From Cercophora sp. LCS_1 (Eukaryota; Ascomycota; Sordariomycetes; Sordariales; Lasiosphaeriaceae): a stretch of DNA of 64,000 bases. Below, one piece after another: positions 52,423 through 63,494 of this stretch. How positions within the stretch are numbered: position 1 is the stretch's first letter; each line of letters starts with the position of its first letter. The translations under genes and the position numbers were made by a program. The DNA lies in NCBI GenBank assembly GCA_036250225.1, contig JAPZLL010000023.1, forward strand, positions 310,001-374,000, read 5' to 3'. The notes beneath the pieces are model-generated. The model had not been told where the DNA came from and did no database searches. It saw nothing but the letters and a program-made list of their open reading frames with translations.

Positions 52423-55400
52423 TCAACCATCAAACTCAACGCCCACCACCTTTCCCGCCCCACCGCCCTGTGTCCCGCCCTCACTGGCCCGCCCCGTTCC
52501 AGGCCCGCTCAGGTTCACATCACTCGCCTCCGCATCAGCACCAGCGAGGAGGTCTCGGTCCGAACTGCGAACGCTGCGACGCTCGGCATCCCCACGGTAT
52601 GCGGCACTCTTGCCTGCAGCCGAAGGGCCAATGTCGTCCTCATCCTCTTCGTCGTCCTCATCTCGCTGGCCAGGGAGCGCGTTCCTTTCGAGCTCCTTCT
52701 GGGCCTCCTCCATGCGCCGCACCACCTCTTGTGCCACACGCATGCCATCCGTGACGATGTTATCCAGCACTCCCCGGAGACCCCGGCCACCGGCCGGAGC
52801 CCCTGGAGCCCCTGGAGCTCCAAATGCCGCACCGACCGCACGGCCAGCCCCCATCCCAAGGCTCGAGAATGTGGTCAGGGAGGATGAAGGTGTGGCTGCT
52901 GCCGAGGAGCCAAGTCCCTCAATAATGTGGAATGATGCGGGGAACGACGACTCGAAGAACTGCTCGAGAAGCTCGTCCGCAAGCACCACCATGCGGAAAG
53001 TCGGCAAGGTAATGTGCAACGGGTTAGAGGGGTCCAGTGCAATGTTGGCCCTCTCCGACTGGGCTTTCGAAACCCTGCGCCTGTCGGAAACATCATTCGA
53101 TGCGCCCGTGCTTGATGAGTTGAGTGTGGCCGAGGGTGGCGTCCTGTTCACAGCAGCTGGGTTCTTGGCTGCCTTGGGACTGCCGGGAGGTGAATCCATG
53201 GCCAGGAGATCCTCCTCGTCGTCATCCTCATCGTCATCATCCCCAATGGCAAACGCATCTGGGTTTGCGAGCTCTTCTTCGTCTGGAGCATGGGCCTTCG
53301 CACGTGTCACAACGGGCTGGTTGTGCGGGTGGTCTGGATCCGCATACTCGAAGCACCTCCGGATGAAGGCACTAACGCTGCCCAGAAACCTTTCGCTGAT
53401 GCTCTGTCCTGGGACATCGTTTTGCGCTCCCTCGCCAGTTGCGGTTGGGCTTAGTGCCAGTGTTGAGTTTGATGGGCTCAACGTGCCCTCGAGCCCTCGG
53501 CGGGAAAGGAACAGCAGGGCTTCGGACATGCGCAATATGCCTTCCCGATCAACCTTCCCGTCTCCGTCATCGTCGTGCAGTTCAAAAAAGTAGTTGATTG
53601 TCCCCATAATGTCCCGCTTCCCCTTGATACGGGCCAGGCCGGAAACGACATTTTGGAGCGTGAGGGCAGCACTTGAGCTGACATCCCACTTCACAAACAG
53701 CCTCCGGAGGAATTCGTGGTCTGCTGGCTCCGGGCCGGCACCCCATGGTGTCAGTGCCGCGTCCGATCTCCTACCGACACTTCCATAGAAGCCTCTCCCG
53801 GCATCTGGGAACGTTTCGCGACGAGGAGTTGCTGGCGCATCCGAAATTGCCCATTTCGCCATGCCAGCAAGAAACTCGCGGAACGCGTTGTAGTCCATCA
53901 AACTTGTGCTGGGCCCCAAGCCCACGCGCCCCTTTTCAACACCGTGATCGTCAGTGCTGCCCATGTCCCCAAGCCTGGGACGGCTCTTGGCCCTCCTGGC
54001 TTGCTCCTGTTTCAGGATCAGGTCCCGCTGTTGCCGTTCATACAAAACACCATAAAACCGGTCGTACAAAGCTGCGAGCTCGTCGGAGTTGAGGAGCTTG
54101 CTGTCCGGTCCAAGGTTTCTGATAGCGGTCCGCTTGGCAAAACTCTCAATGTTGCTCAAAACCGAGTCCTTATTCTTCAGTCGAAGCTCCGTGATGCTGC
54201 TGTGTGTGATTCCCGAAAATTCTTTGAAAGCGACAACCATAAGCTCTTGGAATCGTGTTACTGCCCTGAGCTTGGGGTTTTCCGATTTCGGGTGGGCCGA
54301 CTCGTCAAGACGAGCGAAGTAGGATTTGAGCACTGAGATGAAAGCACCGTCGTCTGTTGCATCTAGCAGCTCTTCCCCGTTGATCCTGAGAATAGCCAGG
54401 CCCACTTGGAACAGGACTTTGGGGCCCTCGACAAAAAACACATCCAACACCCTGAATGCGAACACAAGAGGCATGGAATTGATGTAGAGAGACAAGAACC
54501 AGGGGAGAGATACCACCGACAACTGCACGTCGCTCCTGACGAGATGCTCCCAGAGTATCGGCATTGTTTTCTCCACCAGGGATTCAAATACCTTCTGGTC
54601 CAGGAGGGTGCCGTACATGGTTGTAGAGTAGTATCCGGGCACCAGTCGGTCGCACAAGGCTGAGAGCAGGTAAAATGCTTGGGCTTCCGACATGTAGATA
54701 AGAAGGGCCGCCACCACAATATTCATGGCCTGGCAGTATCCAACATCCGGATTCACCCAGCTGTACGCTGTCAGAACTCGTCGAAGACGGCCAATACCTT
54801 CCTCGCTCTGAAAGCCAGGGTATTCCGGTAGACTTCGGTTTAGATCCTTTTCAATCTCATCAATGGCCAGTGATTCTTGGCCGGAATATTTGGCCAGCGT
54901 GTCGGCGAACAAATTTGGATTTTCCAGCCGCAGGTAAATGGACCCCGAGGTGAGTTCCCACATCTCACCCCTCAGCCTGTTTGGTAACCCGACTCTGATC
55001 AGTTTGTGAAAGGTGGGTTGCCGAAGGAGCGTCATATTCCGGCCATTGTCCCTGAGGTATTCCGCCCAGAGGCGCATCTTTGCTCGATCACGCAGCTTTT
55101 TCGGGTCGCCGGGGTATCGAAATATCATGCCGAGACCCGCGTCAGGGGGGTTGGCATTCTTTTTGTCTTCCGGCCGGAGGAGGTACTCAGAGTAGCACTC
55201 ACCCGTGACCTCCTTTAGCTTTTTGACATTGCCAATTGCAGCCCGGAGCCCCTTTTTGAGGCCGTCACAGAACCGTTCGCATGCCTGCCGGGAGCCGCCG
55301 AGTTGGAGTGTGATTCGCTGCTCTCGAATGTCCTTCTTATCTTTGGAAGCATCCTTGGGGGCATCCTGTGCTATCCCGTTCCAGGTGGTGATCGCAAGGG

Positions 55401-55883
55401 CAAACTGTCAGTATTTGGTCAGTCTGCTGATCGACCCCTTTACACGATTGACAGCCTCACCTGGAAGTTCTGGCTGTTCAAGCGCTCGACCCTCCGGATA
55501 GAGCAGAGCGGGAAGGTGAACCCATTACCGCTGGGGCCACCGCCATGGGTCTGACCTGTGAAGATGGAAGACGTCGAGGTGCTAGCCGACTGGATAAAGC
55601 TCGACCCCGTCGTAGAGAAACAGAGATAAGCTTCAGAGATGTGCAGCTTCCCGACATATCGAAAGCCTGATTCACGGTCCTTGTCGCCCTGTGTGACGTT
55701 GGCAGGAGGAATGGTAAGCTCGGCGGTGATTTCGTAGAGTGGGTGCTGGGACGAAGGCAATCGGAATTGGTTCTGGAACAGTGAGGCTTTGGACGGGTTC
55801 TTGTCGGGATCGGAAAGGTTGAGCCCTTGTGTTGGGTCCAAAAGCTGCTGCGCTTTCTGCACAAAACTTGAGAGGTTCAGCAT
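52423..55883 (-). CDS. GRAM-TBC-EF-hand Rab GTPase-activating protein (Mdr1/Gyp2, TBC1D8/9-like)
   Basis: Two exons, 55461-55883 and 52423-55404 (1134 aa), with a 56-nt GT-AG intron. The ATG at 55883 begins MLNLSSFVQKAQQLLDPTQG. A GRAM-like domain (about 70-230) includes YVGKLHISEAYLCFSTTG. The TBC domain (about 280-495) carries both catalytic fingers: IEKDLNR (R331) and YCQAMN (Q366). An EF-hand loop follows at about 752 (DDDGDGKVDREG). The C-terminal third is acidic and disordered. TBC proteins of this type stimulate GTP hydrolysis by Rab GTPases in membrane traffic; the GRAM domain is expected to bind membrane lipid. The segment ECYSEYLLRPEDKKN begins with a GTGAGT sequence but is coding, as the conserved ECYSEYLL motif shows. 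Confidence 0.93.
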
Positions 55884-57846
55884 GGCTGCAGGTGTCACAA
55901 GATGCAGAGGAGGGCGGTCGAAGCTGAACTCCCGTTTCGGACTCGCTGGTTGCGGGCGGCGACGCGACGCGCAGTTAACTCAGCTGCATTGCCCAGCAAT
56001 TCGAAGGTAAGACGGGTCCTGACCGACTGTCTATAGCAGAATACGAAGTGAAAGGAAGATCCGTCAAGGCCCAACGAAGCTGGCTGGTATCACGCAGGGT
56101 CGTCGTGGATTTTGATGGAGTTTGGACGTTCGGGTTAGGTAGACGCGGGCAGGTCGGGACTGCGGCTGATGGCTGATGCCCCCCAAACGCAGCGCCAGGG
56201 GTTGGCACACAACACTGCGGGGCAGGCGGGCCACCTCACATCTCACCTCTCACCCCAAGCTGAACATCAGCAGCACGCAGTCAACTTCACCTCCAGAGTC
56301 AACGTGCCAGTGTTTCAGCTACATTGCTTTCTTCTATTTTTTTTTTTTTTTAAACATCAAGGAAGCTACATTTGTGACGCTTTTGTCGCACATTTTCACC
56401 ACCCCGAGCGCCCATGATGGCTTCTTCAACTTTTCCCAGCCTGTTGGACTCGAAGGAGATGACACATCAACCACACTTTCCTCAGGGCCTTCATCAACTT
56501 TATACTATCTCCCAGGACGATGATGAGAGACCAAGGGGTCCTTCAATGCGGCCAGGCTACCCATGTGAGGCGGATGGCACCGCCGCAACACCAAAACAGT
56601 CCCCGGACACCCTGATGAGGCCGTCAAGGGGACCCAGCGCCGGAAACCGGCATCCTTCCAACTTGTCTTCTCCGCTTCCTGCTCACACCCAAAACGACGC
56701 CCGCGAACGTGAGCTCATTTATTCAACTGCTCTGTTTGCATCCCTGGCTGGGCATTTCTTTGTCAGACCCACCTTACCTTTCCCAGAGGCTAGGAAACAC
56801 CAAACCTAAAGCCCGGATGAGTGATAGTCTTTGGTAGCTGGGGGCTCCTCCGGCATCACCCGGTGCTTGAGGTGATCCCACACAGATCAACCGTCTGCGC
56901 AGCTGCCACGGCAGAAATAGGAATCAACTTGACGAAAGCTTATGAGGGAATTTGGCCTCGAAGTTTCCATGTTGCCGATTTGACGACAGTGCCATGGTTT
57001 TGTCAAAGCGTCCGCAGCAAAAGATTCAGCGCACCCAACCGGGTGACAGAAAAGACCGGCCACTTAAGGCCGCTGGTGGCTCTGGGCGCGGTTCTACCCA
57101 GTTGCATTCTACCAAAAATTCATGGACCAAAAAGGCTTGAGGCGTTCAGAACGGGACTTAAAGCATCTAAACATTTTGACAGGCCTCTGGACTGTATAAC
57201 TAGCTCACGGAAGGGACAATGCGCGCATCGTCGTCTGGTGGCTCGTTTATTTTGTGAGGAACTTGCGCACCCAAGCGGCAAGCATTACGGGGGCGGGCGC
57301 AACAAAGTTCTCGTACCTCGGAGGCCATCAAACGACACGAACAACGTCATCCGCTCGCTGGGCATTTCCCGAAACCCCGCTGACGATTTCCCTGCAGGGA
57401 ACCCCAACCAACACAGCGCCGCAAGGCCGGCTTCTTCATCCCCCCCCAGTTCAATCGCATCCCAGGACCCCACAAAAGACAGAAGACGTCGACAACACCA
57501 GACAGACGGTTTTGTTGCCCCGTCACCATCGCTTCGCTTGACCCAGCACATTCTTGTGGGCATCTGCCTCTGGCCACCGTGCGGACTTCTGCAAACACAA
57601 GGGATTGCTTTCGTTGAGCCTGTCCTGCCTTTCCCGCTATGGGCCTGTGACAAAGGGGAGTTGTTTGCGACAATTGTATTTGCCCCGCATTGGTCCTGGT
57701 TCCCACAACGAGACGAGACGACACGTCTTGCGCCCACGGCTAGCAGCATATCAGGCCTTGACACTGCCCACAATTGACTGCGCCGGTAGTCAATCTTCAG
57801 ACTTCTCCCGTTCCAACACGTCGTCTAGACCTAGCCACTCCCAAAC
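55884..57846. promoter_or_regulatory. Divergent intergenic region upstream of the PKA gene, 2 kb
   Basis: Lies between the TBC and PKA catalytic start codons. It contains a 15-T run at 56337-56351. The frames at 56414-56809 and 56821-57777 have no recognisable content, and the second lacks an ATG start. A long PKA 5' leader is plausible. Confidence 0.4.
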
Positions 57847-59203
57847 ATGGCGGCGACAGTCGCTACATCCCAACCTCTTTCGTCTTCCGGCGCAATGGGC
57901 CTCAATCCTCTCCAAGCACAAAGTCTGGCTGCGGCTGCAAGCCAGCACCTTCAACAGCAACAGCAGCAGCAGAACAATCGCGACGAGCCGTTTGAACCAG
58001 GGTCCAAAAAGCTCTCGTTGAAGGATTTCCAAAGGGTGCGGACGCTCGGAACAGGTACGGCGCATCCTCGTGGCTGACTGGACACGGTGGCTAACCTTTG
58101 CGCCTTGTCGCAACCTAGGTACATTTGCACGAGTATGCCTAGTGAGGCCGTCGCATGGCACAGACGAGGATCGCGGCAAGGTGTATGCATTGAAGATATT
58201 ACGCAAAACCGAAGGTGTGTCTAGGGTCTGGGTTGCGCTTCTTGCACTGCTGACAACGGCGTAGTTATCAAGCTCAAGCAAATCGACCATGTACGCCATG
58301 AAAGACGGATTCTCGCCGACGTATCAGGTCATCCATTCATTACCAACTTCATTGCATCCTTCTCGGACCACGATTTTCTATATCTTCTTCTAGACTATAT
58401 TCCCGGTGGCGAGTTATTTACCTATCTGCGCAAACTCCGACGCTTTGACGAGGAGATGGCCCGGTTCTACGCCGCTGAAATCGTTCTCGTTCTCGAACAC
58501 CTTCACGAGAACCAGGGAGGGATTGCATACCGAGACATGAAGCCCGAGAACCTACTCCTGGACGCCGAGGGACACATCAAACTGGTGGATTTTGGGTTTG
58601 CCAAGAGACTAGGGAACAACAATGACGAACATGCAGTCGAGACGTATACGCTCTGTGGGACACCGGAATACCTCGCGCCAGAGGTCATCCACAATAAGGG
58701 TCACACGACAGCCGTTGACTGGTGGGCCCTAGGAATCTTGATATACGAGTTCCTAACGGGCTACCCGCCATTCTGGCACCAAAACCCTATCGAGATTTAC
58801 AAGCAGTGTGTGCCTTCCACCTTTTCCCCACTCGAGGATCATAGACTTTGAAAAGACGCTGACCTCGCCCCGCAGGATCGTAGAAAAGCCCGTAATATTC
58901 CCGCAGGACCCGCCGATCAGCGACGCCGCAAAAGACATTATACGTCAATTCTGCACCGTAGACCGATCCCGGCGGCTAGGAAACATCAGTGGCGGCGCGG
59001 CCCGAGTCAAAGCCCACCCCTTTTTCGCCGGTATTAATTGGGACGCGATAATACAACGGCGTTTCAAGGGGCCCATCATCCCACCAGTTCGATACCCAGG
59101 CGATGCGCAGTGCTTTGATATTTACCCAGAAGAAGACGCAACGAAAGATGAGTACACGGCCGAGATGGCCCAGAGGTACGATGATTATTTCAAGGACTTT
59201 TAG
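57847..59203 (+). CDS. cAMP-dependent protein kinase catalytic subunit (PkaC-type)
   Basis: Four exons: 57847-58054, 58119-58214, 58265-58805, 58876-59203 (390 aa). The N-terminus has a short poly-Q (HLQQQQQQQN). The AGC kinase domain starts at LKDFQRVRTLGTGTFARVCL. Key residues are K95 (YALKILRK), D192 (YRDMKPENLLLD), D210 (DFGFAK) and activation-loop T230 (TYTLCGTPEYLAPE). The C-terminal tail ends in DDYFKDF, the hydrophobic FxxF motif of PKA. The catalytic loop reads RDMKPEN where RDLKPEN is usual. Filamentous fungi usually have two PKA catalytic genes; the short N-terminus, the TFARVCLV glycine loop and the AGC tail suggest the second, PkaC2/PRKX-like one, but I am not certain. Confidence 0.92.
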
Positions 59204-60189
59204 AGGAGAAGACCGTTAGTAGTTACCAGCGTGTTGGTGATGCGTAGACAGATGAGATCAGAGGCGCATATGTAGTAGATGTGGCGTTTTTTGGGCGGCA
59301 GAGGAACATACCAAGTGGGGGGTAGAGGTGTGTGAGATCCTGGGCTGGCCGTTATTGTTTTTTGGGCTCTTGCCTTGAGGCTTTATGTACTTTGGTTTGT
59401 TGGGTATGGGCGCCACTCACGATCACACAAGAACCGTGGCGGTGGGTGGAAAGGAGCGGCGAGATGTGTATGTCATGATCGGATGGTTTTGTTTCTCCTT
59501 GGGTGGTTTATACTTTTTTGGCATGCGCTGAGACAAGGCCTGGGGCTTTGCAGTGTTGTGTTTATGGGACTTGAGGTTTTTTTTTTTTTTAAGCGGGAAG
59601 CAGGCTTGTGTCCGCCCCTGGTTGGGGTTGGGACTGTTTGTTGTTTTTGTCACTGGCTTCGTTGTTTGTATTGTACAAATGGGCTTTCTGGGGGAGAGTT
59701 TGACCATTGTTGGTAAATAAATATGCGGCCCATTGATCGGCCGCCATGGTCAATTGTGATTCGACGAATACAATGTTGAGATAGTTGGAAGCTTGATAGC
59801 TGTCAGGTTTGGTGGTGATGATGTTTGGATGTCCGGGACGGCTTTACGACATCAAGACAGACAACATGGAAACGGCAGTAAAGACCTCGGTGGTGTTGAA
59901 CTCGTGGTCGAGATCCGTAGGAACCCGACCCACGACAAAGGTAGCAGACGCAAAGCACAATAACGCAGTTCTTACGGTCCGGCCTGATGCCAACTTTGTC
60001 ATTACCATTGGTATTGTATTTCAACCCATGCATACTTTACCCTTGACCAAACGCTAACGCCAATCGCCCTTCGTCTTTCTATCCTATCCAGAGAGGAGCA
60101 GTTACTTACTTGACTCCCGCGGGAGTCAAAGTGCTATGCATAACGCCATTGCCAACCAGCTATATACGCCGAATCTTAAACCATGCTGT
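59204..60189. other. Intergenic, convergent 3' ends
   Basis: About 990 bp between the PKA and inositol phosphatase stop codons. It contains a 14-T run at 59577-59590 and the 20-bp palindrome at 60110-60129. No gene is seen. Confidence 0.5.
60110..60129. repeat. Perfect 20-bp palindrome
   Basis: TTGACTCCCGCGGGAGTCAA reads the same on both strands. It contains two inverted TGACTC words, which are half-sites for Gcn4/CPC1-type bZIP factors, around a CCCGCGGG core. Confidence 0.8.
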
Positions 60190-61798
60190 TCACATCCAGA
60201 CGCTCCAAAGGTACCACGCGCCAACCAACAGCCCCAGCAGCGTGGCCAGCACCAGGGCTCCCTCTCTTGTGCTCCAGAGGAAGGCTGACCAGCCCACGAT
60301 GAGCTCCTTTCTCCTGGCAGCTGCTCTTCTCTCCCACGCATGCACATCAACTTCGACTGGTGGATTTACCCTTGGGTCTTGGCTCTCCTCGGCCAACGCG
60401 CCCTTTGGTGGTATCAACTCCTTCGCGGCGAGCAATGGGATGTTTATCCTGAGGAAAACAGGACGGTGATCGCTTGTCCTGACTACCGGGAGAGAGTCGT
60501 ATGCTTGCACTTCCAGGTCCTTCTTCCTCGATACCCACTCCGGAAGGCCGAGGTAGAGTACGCGGTCGCACCAGCCCGGCCATCGATGGGGAGCAAACTT
60601 CCATGGGATCTCGGGCACCCCGTTCGGGGCAGCGCCGGCGCGTATGGCAGACTCGTTGACTGCACCTTCGGGGGACGAGAGAATGTCGTACTTGTAGGTT
60701 GGCCCAAAGAGGATTGGTGCCTCCTGCATGCCGTGGAAAGCACGTCCAGCGAGGCGTTCCTGCGTGAGCTGGTCCCGCTGGAGAAAGTGGCTGTAGTGGC
60801 TTTCCGAGGAAGTATCAAAAGATGGGAATGTTGACAACGGCGGAGGCGTCGAGGAGCTGATACGGTAGTTGAGATCACCAGCCACAAAGAGGTGGGAGGT
60901 GGGTTTGAAGATGGAGATATCACGAAGAGCGGCACGCTGCTCCGATGTGAGGGGAAGATCGCCGTTCCGGAGCAGTGGCTGCTCTGGGGCATCCTCGCCA
61001 TCATCTGCTTCGGCTTCGCTGCTTTCGGAGCTTCCGGAGCTCTCGGTGCCCTTCTTCACGACGCCGTTCCGGTCCGAAGACGGGGCGGAGTTGGTGTCGG
61101 CCGGGAAGAGGCCGGGAAGCACGGCACGAGGGTTGGCAAAGAGCAGTGATGATGCAATCGACCGCCAGTTAGTATTGCGCTTCTTGAGGTTCCATTCCAT
61201 GGCTGCGAGATGGGTGGCCACCAATGTGACCTCTGTCGTCCGGCCCAGGGCGTGCTGGCTGGGATCGCCCCAGCTCGCCCGCAAGCCGACAGCGCCCTTG
61301 TTTCCCATGTCGGCAGCGCCGAAGCCACACTCGGCCTCCTCGATGCTCTGCAAAAATGACGGATCGCGGGCAAACAGCAGAATGGCTGTCATGCCAACGT
61401 TCTTTGCCCGAACTAGCGTGTAGGGGCGCGGTCGTACATTTGCTACACCGGCTGGTTGGGCACCGACCTCGGATCCGTCGCTGCCCTCGCCGAGCAACCT
61501 CGCCGCGGCAAGGTTGAGTGCCTCCTCGTACCGTGCATAGTAGGGATTGAGAAAGTAGGAGCCGATGAAGGCGTACGACATGGGAGCTACCTCCTGGAGC
61601 GAGCTGCCGATGACAAGGTCAGGGACGAAACCCGCAAATCACACAATGCGGTCCAACTTACAAGGCAACGAGGTCGGGCAACCCCGTGGCATTTTGCGAC
61701 AAGGCACCGTAGAGATGCGAGGCGAACACCCCGACATTGATCAGGTTTTTTGCGCAGTTGAATGTGAGGAAGAACAGGTTCAGGGTGGAGGGCGCCAT
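60190..61798 (-). CDS. Tail-anchored inositol polyphosphate 5-phosphatase (Inp54-like)
   Basis: Two exons, 61662-61798 and 60190-61603 (516 aa), with a 58-nt GT-AG intron. The start MAPSTLNLFFLTFNCAKNLI is followed, after splicing, by LVAFSLQEVAPMSYAFIGSY. Family motifs are present in order: DMGNKGAVGLR, TLVATHLAAM, FVAGDLNYRISS (about 292), WPGWCDRVLYLG (about 393) and RTSDHRPVFLRI. This is the catalytic core of type II 5-phosphatases acting on PI(4,5)P2. The C-terminus is one hydrophobic helix (GALVLATLLGLLVGAWYLWS), matching the tail anchor that holds yeast Inp54 in the ER membrane. A Ser/Glu-rich insert around 210-240 is low-complexity. Confidence 0.9.
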
Positions 61799-63494
61799 TG
61801 TCTTCTCGATATCGGCTGACAACCCCGAGCCCATCAAGGTTGTTGTCGGGCGGCCCATGGCTGCAATTGAGGTTTGGGGCCTTGATAGGTACCGCTTCAC
61901 ACCCACTCCGTTATTACCTAAGCCTGCCACGGCGGGATGTGCAGGCAAGCGACGGAAGTTCTTTATGACGCCGCAATTGGTAGAGGATGGGAATCGATCA
62001 AAGTATACCCCCGAATCCAAACATCCGGACCGACATTTACTCTTCTCTTATACCAGCCACAGAACCGTGCGAATTTCATTGCTCAAACCGCCATCGTGGA
62101 CATGCTTGCTGACCTGAGTCACTGCCACTTGTCCAGACGGGGAAGCCGGCATGTGAGCCAAACAATAGAGCCGACACTGCCTCCTGACACCGACTTTTAC
62201 TTCCCCGCATCACCCGTTGCCTTCATGCACCTCACAATGGCTGTGCCGCTTAGCAACCACTTGGCGTGCACAAAAATCGAGACGCCTCACACGCTATCGC
62301 CCACAACGGCCCAAACGTCCGGGCCTGTCAAAGCTGAAGAGCAAAACGAGTTCTGTATTATGAAAACTACCTAGCATCCTGCGTTACTGAGCCTCCCCAG
62401 TTTGGCCACAACCGCGAGCCGTCGTGGTTACCTATGCCCCGGACCCGGCATGTTTGGTGCATTATTGACCGCTGCCCGCGTTCACCCACGCTCCTTGAGA
62501 GGCTCGAGCTTCTACTGATGGGCGATCCCCAAAATCCCCCACACCCAGAGACTGCAGTCGTCAAATCATCCGGTTTGGCCTTATCCCATATCAGGTTTTA
62601 GGAGTTCTTCGTTGTCCATCATGTCCTGCCCGAAATTTGCCATGACCTCAAGACTCTTCAACTGTCGTCTCTGATCGGTACCTGTTGTGTATCCATCGCT
62701 CCTAAAATTGACCCAAAGCAATCGAGTCCACCCGTCGTCATAAAACGCCGTTGAACTGCACAGTCTGTTGAACCCCGCGATCCGTGTTCGTCAAAATGCT
62801 AGTGAGCGAGGAAGGTCCGATGGCTCATAATTCTCAAAAGGTTCGCTTCACCCCCTGAAGGCCTCCCCACAAGCGAATCCAGAAGAGGTTCTGAGCCAAA
62901 GTGAATACAAGGAAATGGTGAAAGTGCAACATTATAAGAGGAAGGGGGAGAGAACTTGTCGGCCGGAAATAACATCTCGTCGTGTACCCCGCATCCACTC
63001 TGATCGTTGGTCTGTTATTGATGACGTCCCAGAACTTCAGTCGATGAAAGCGGCTGCTCAGCGTGACTAGTATTCCAGCTGGTTGCCCTTGGAGGCGGCT
63101 CCACGTCGCAAAACAAAGGCCGCTCCACTCGGTACCCTGAGAGATTCAAGGTACCGGGCATGCCGTTCAAACGATTCCAAGCCATGCAGTAAAGTTGATG
63201 ATCCAGCAAAAGCCGAACCGCCAAGCCACTGCAGACCGAATATCGTCCGAGCCAGTTGAATGCACACTAACCGATGAGATGTCGAAAACGAGGAAAACTA
63301 AACCGTAACAAAGGGCTGAAGGCGGCGCCTCTATCATCGATGTCGATCAAGAACTCGCCAGCATCGGTCTGGCGAGGGAACGGTTCTAAAACCCATGACC
63401 TGAAAATCCATAGCAGCTTGGATCCATCGACAAGAAGCCGTGCGCGTCTACAGCCCGAAGGGAACACTCTCCAATCCGGATGGCGTCACGTTGA
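61799..63494. other. Intergenic between the inositol phosphatase and casein kinase 1 genes
   Basis: About 1.7 kb that should hold the promoter of the phosphatase gene and the 3' UTR of the kinase gene, both minus. Short frames (for example 61937-62374 plus) have no recognisable content. Confidence 0.4.

Noticed and set aside
55170..55195. GTGAGT considered as an intron donor in the TBC gene
   Set aside because: Reading through keeps the conserved ECYSEYLL segment in frame and leads directly into the TBC domain, so it is coding.
56821..57777. 318-codon plus-strand frame upstream of the PKA gene
   Set aside because: It begins with GTG rather than ATG, lacks any recognisable motif, and lies where the PKA promoter and leader are expected.
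61937..62374. 145-codon plus-strand frame upstream of the inositol phosphatase
   Set aside because: The sequence is not family-like, and the region is better explained as promoter plus 3' UTR.
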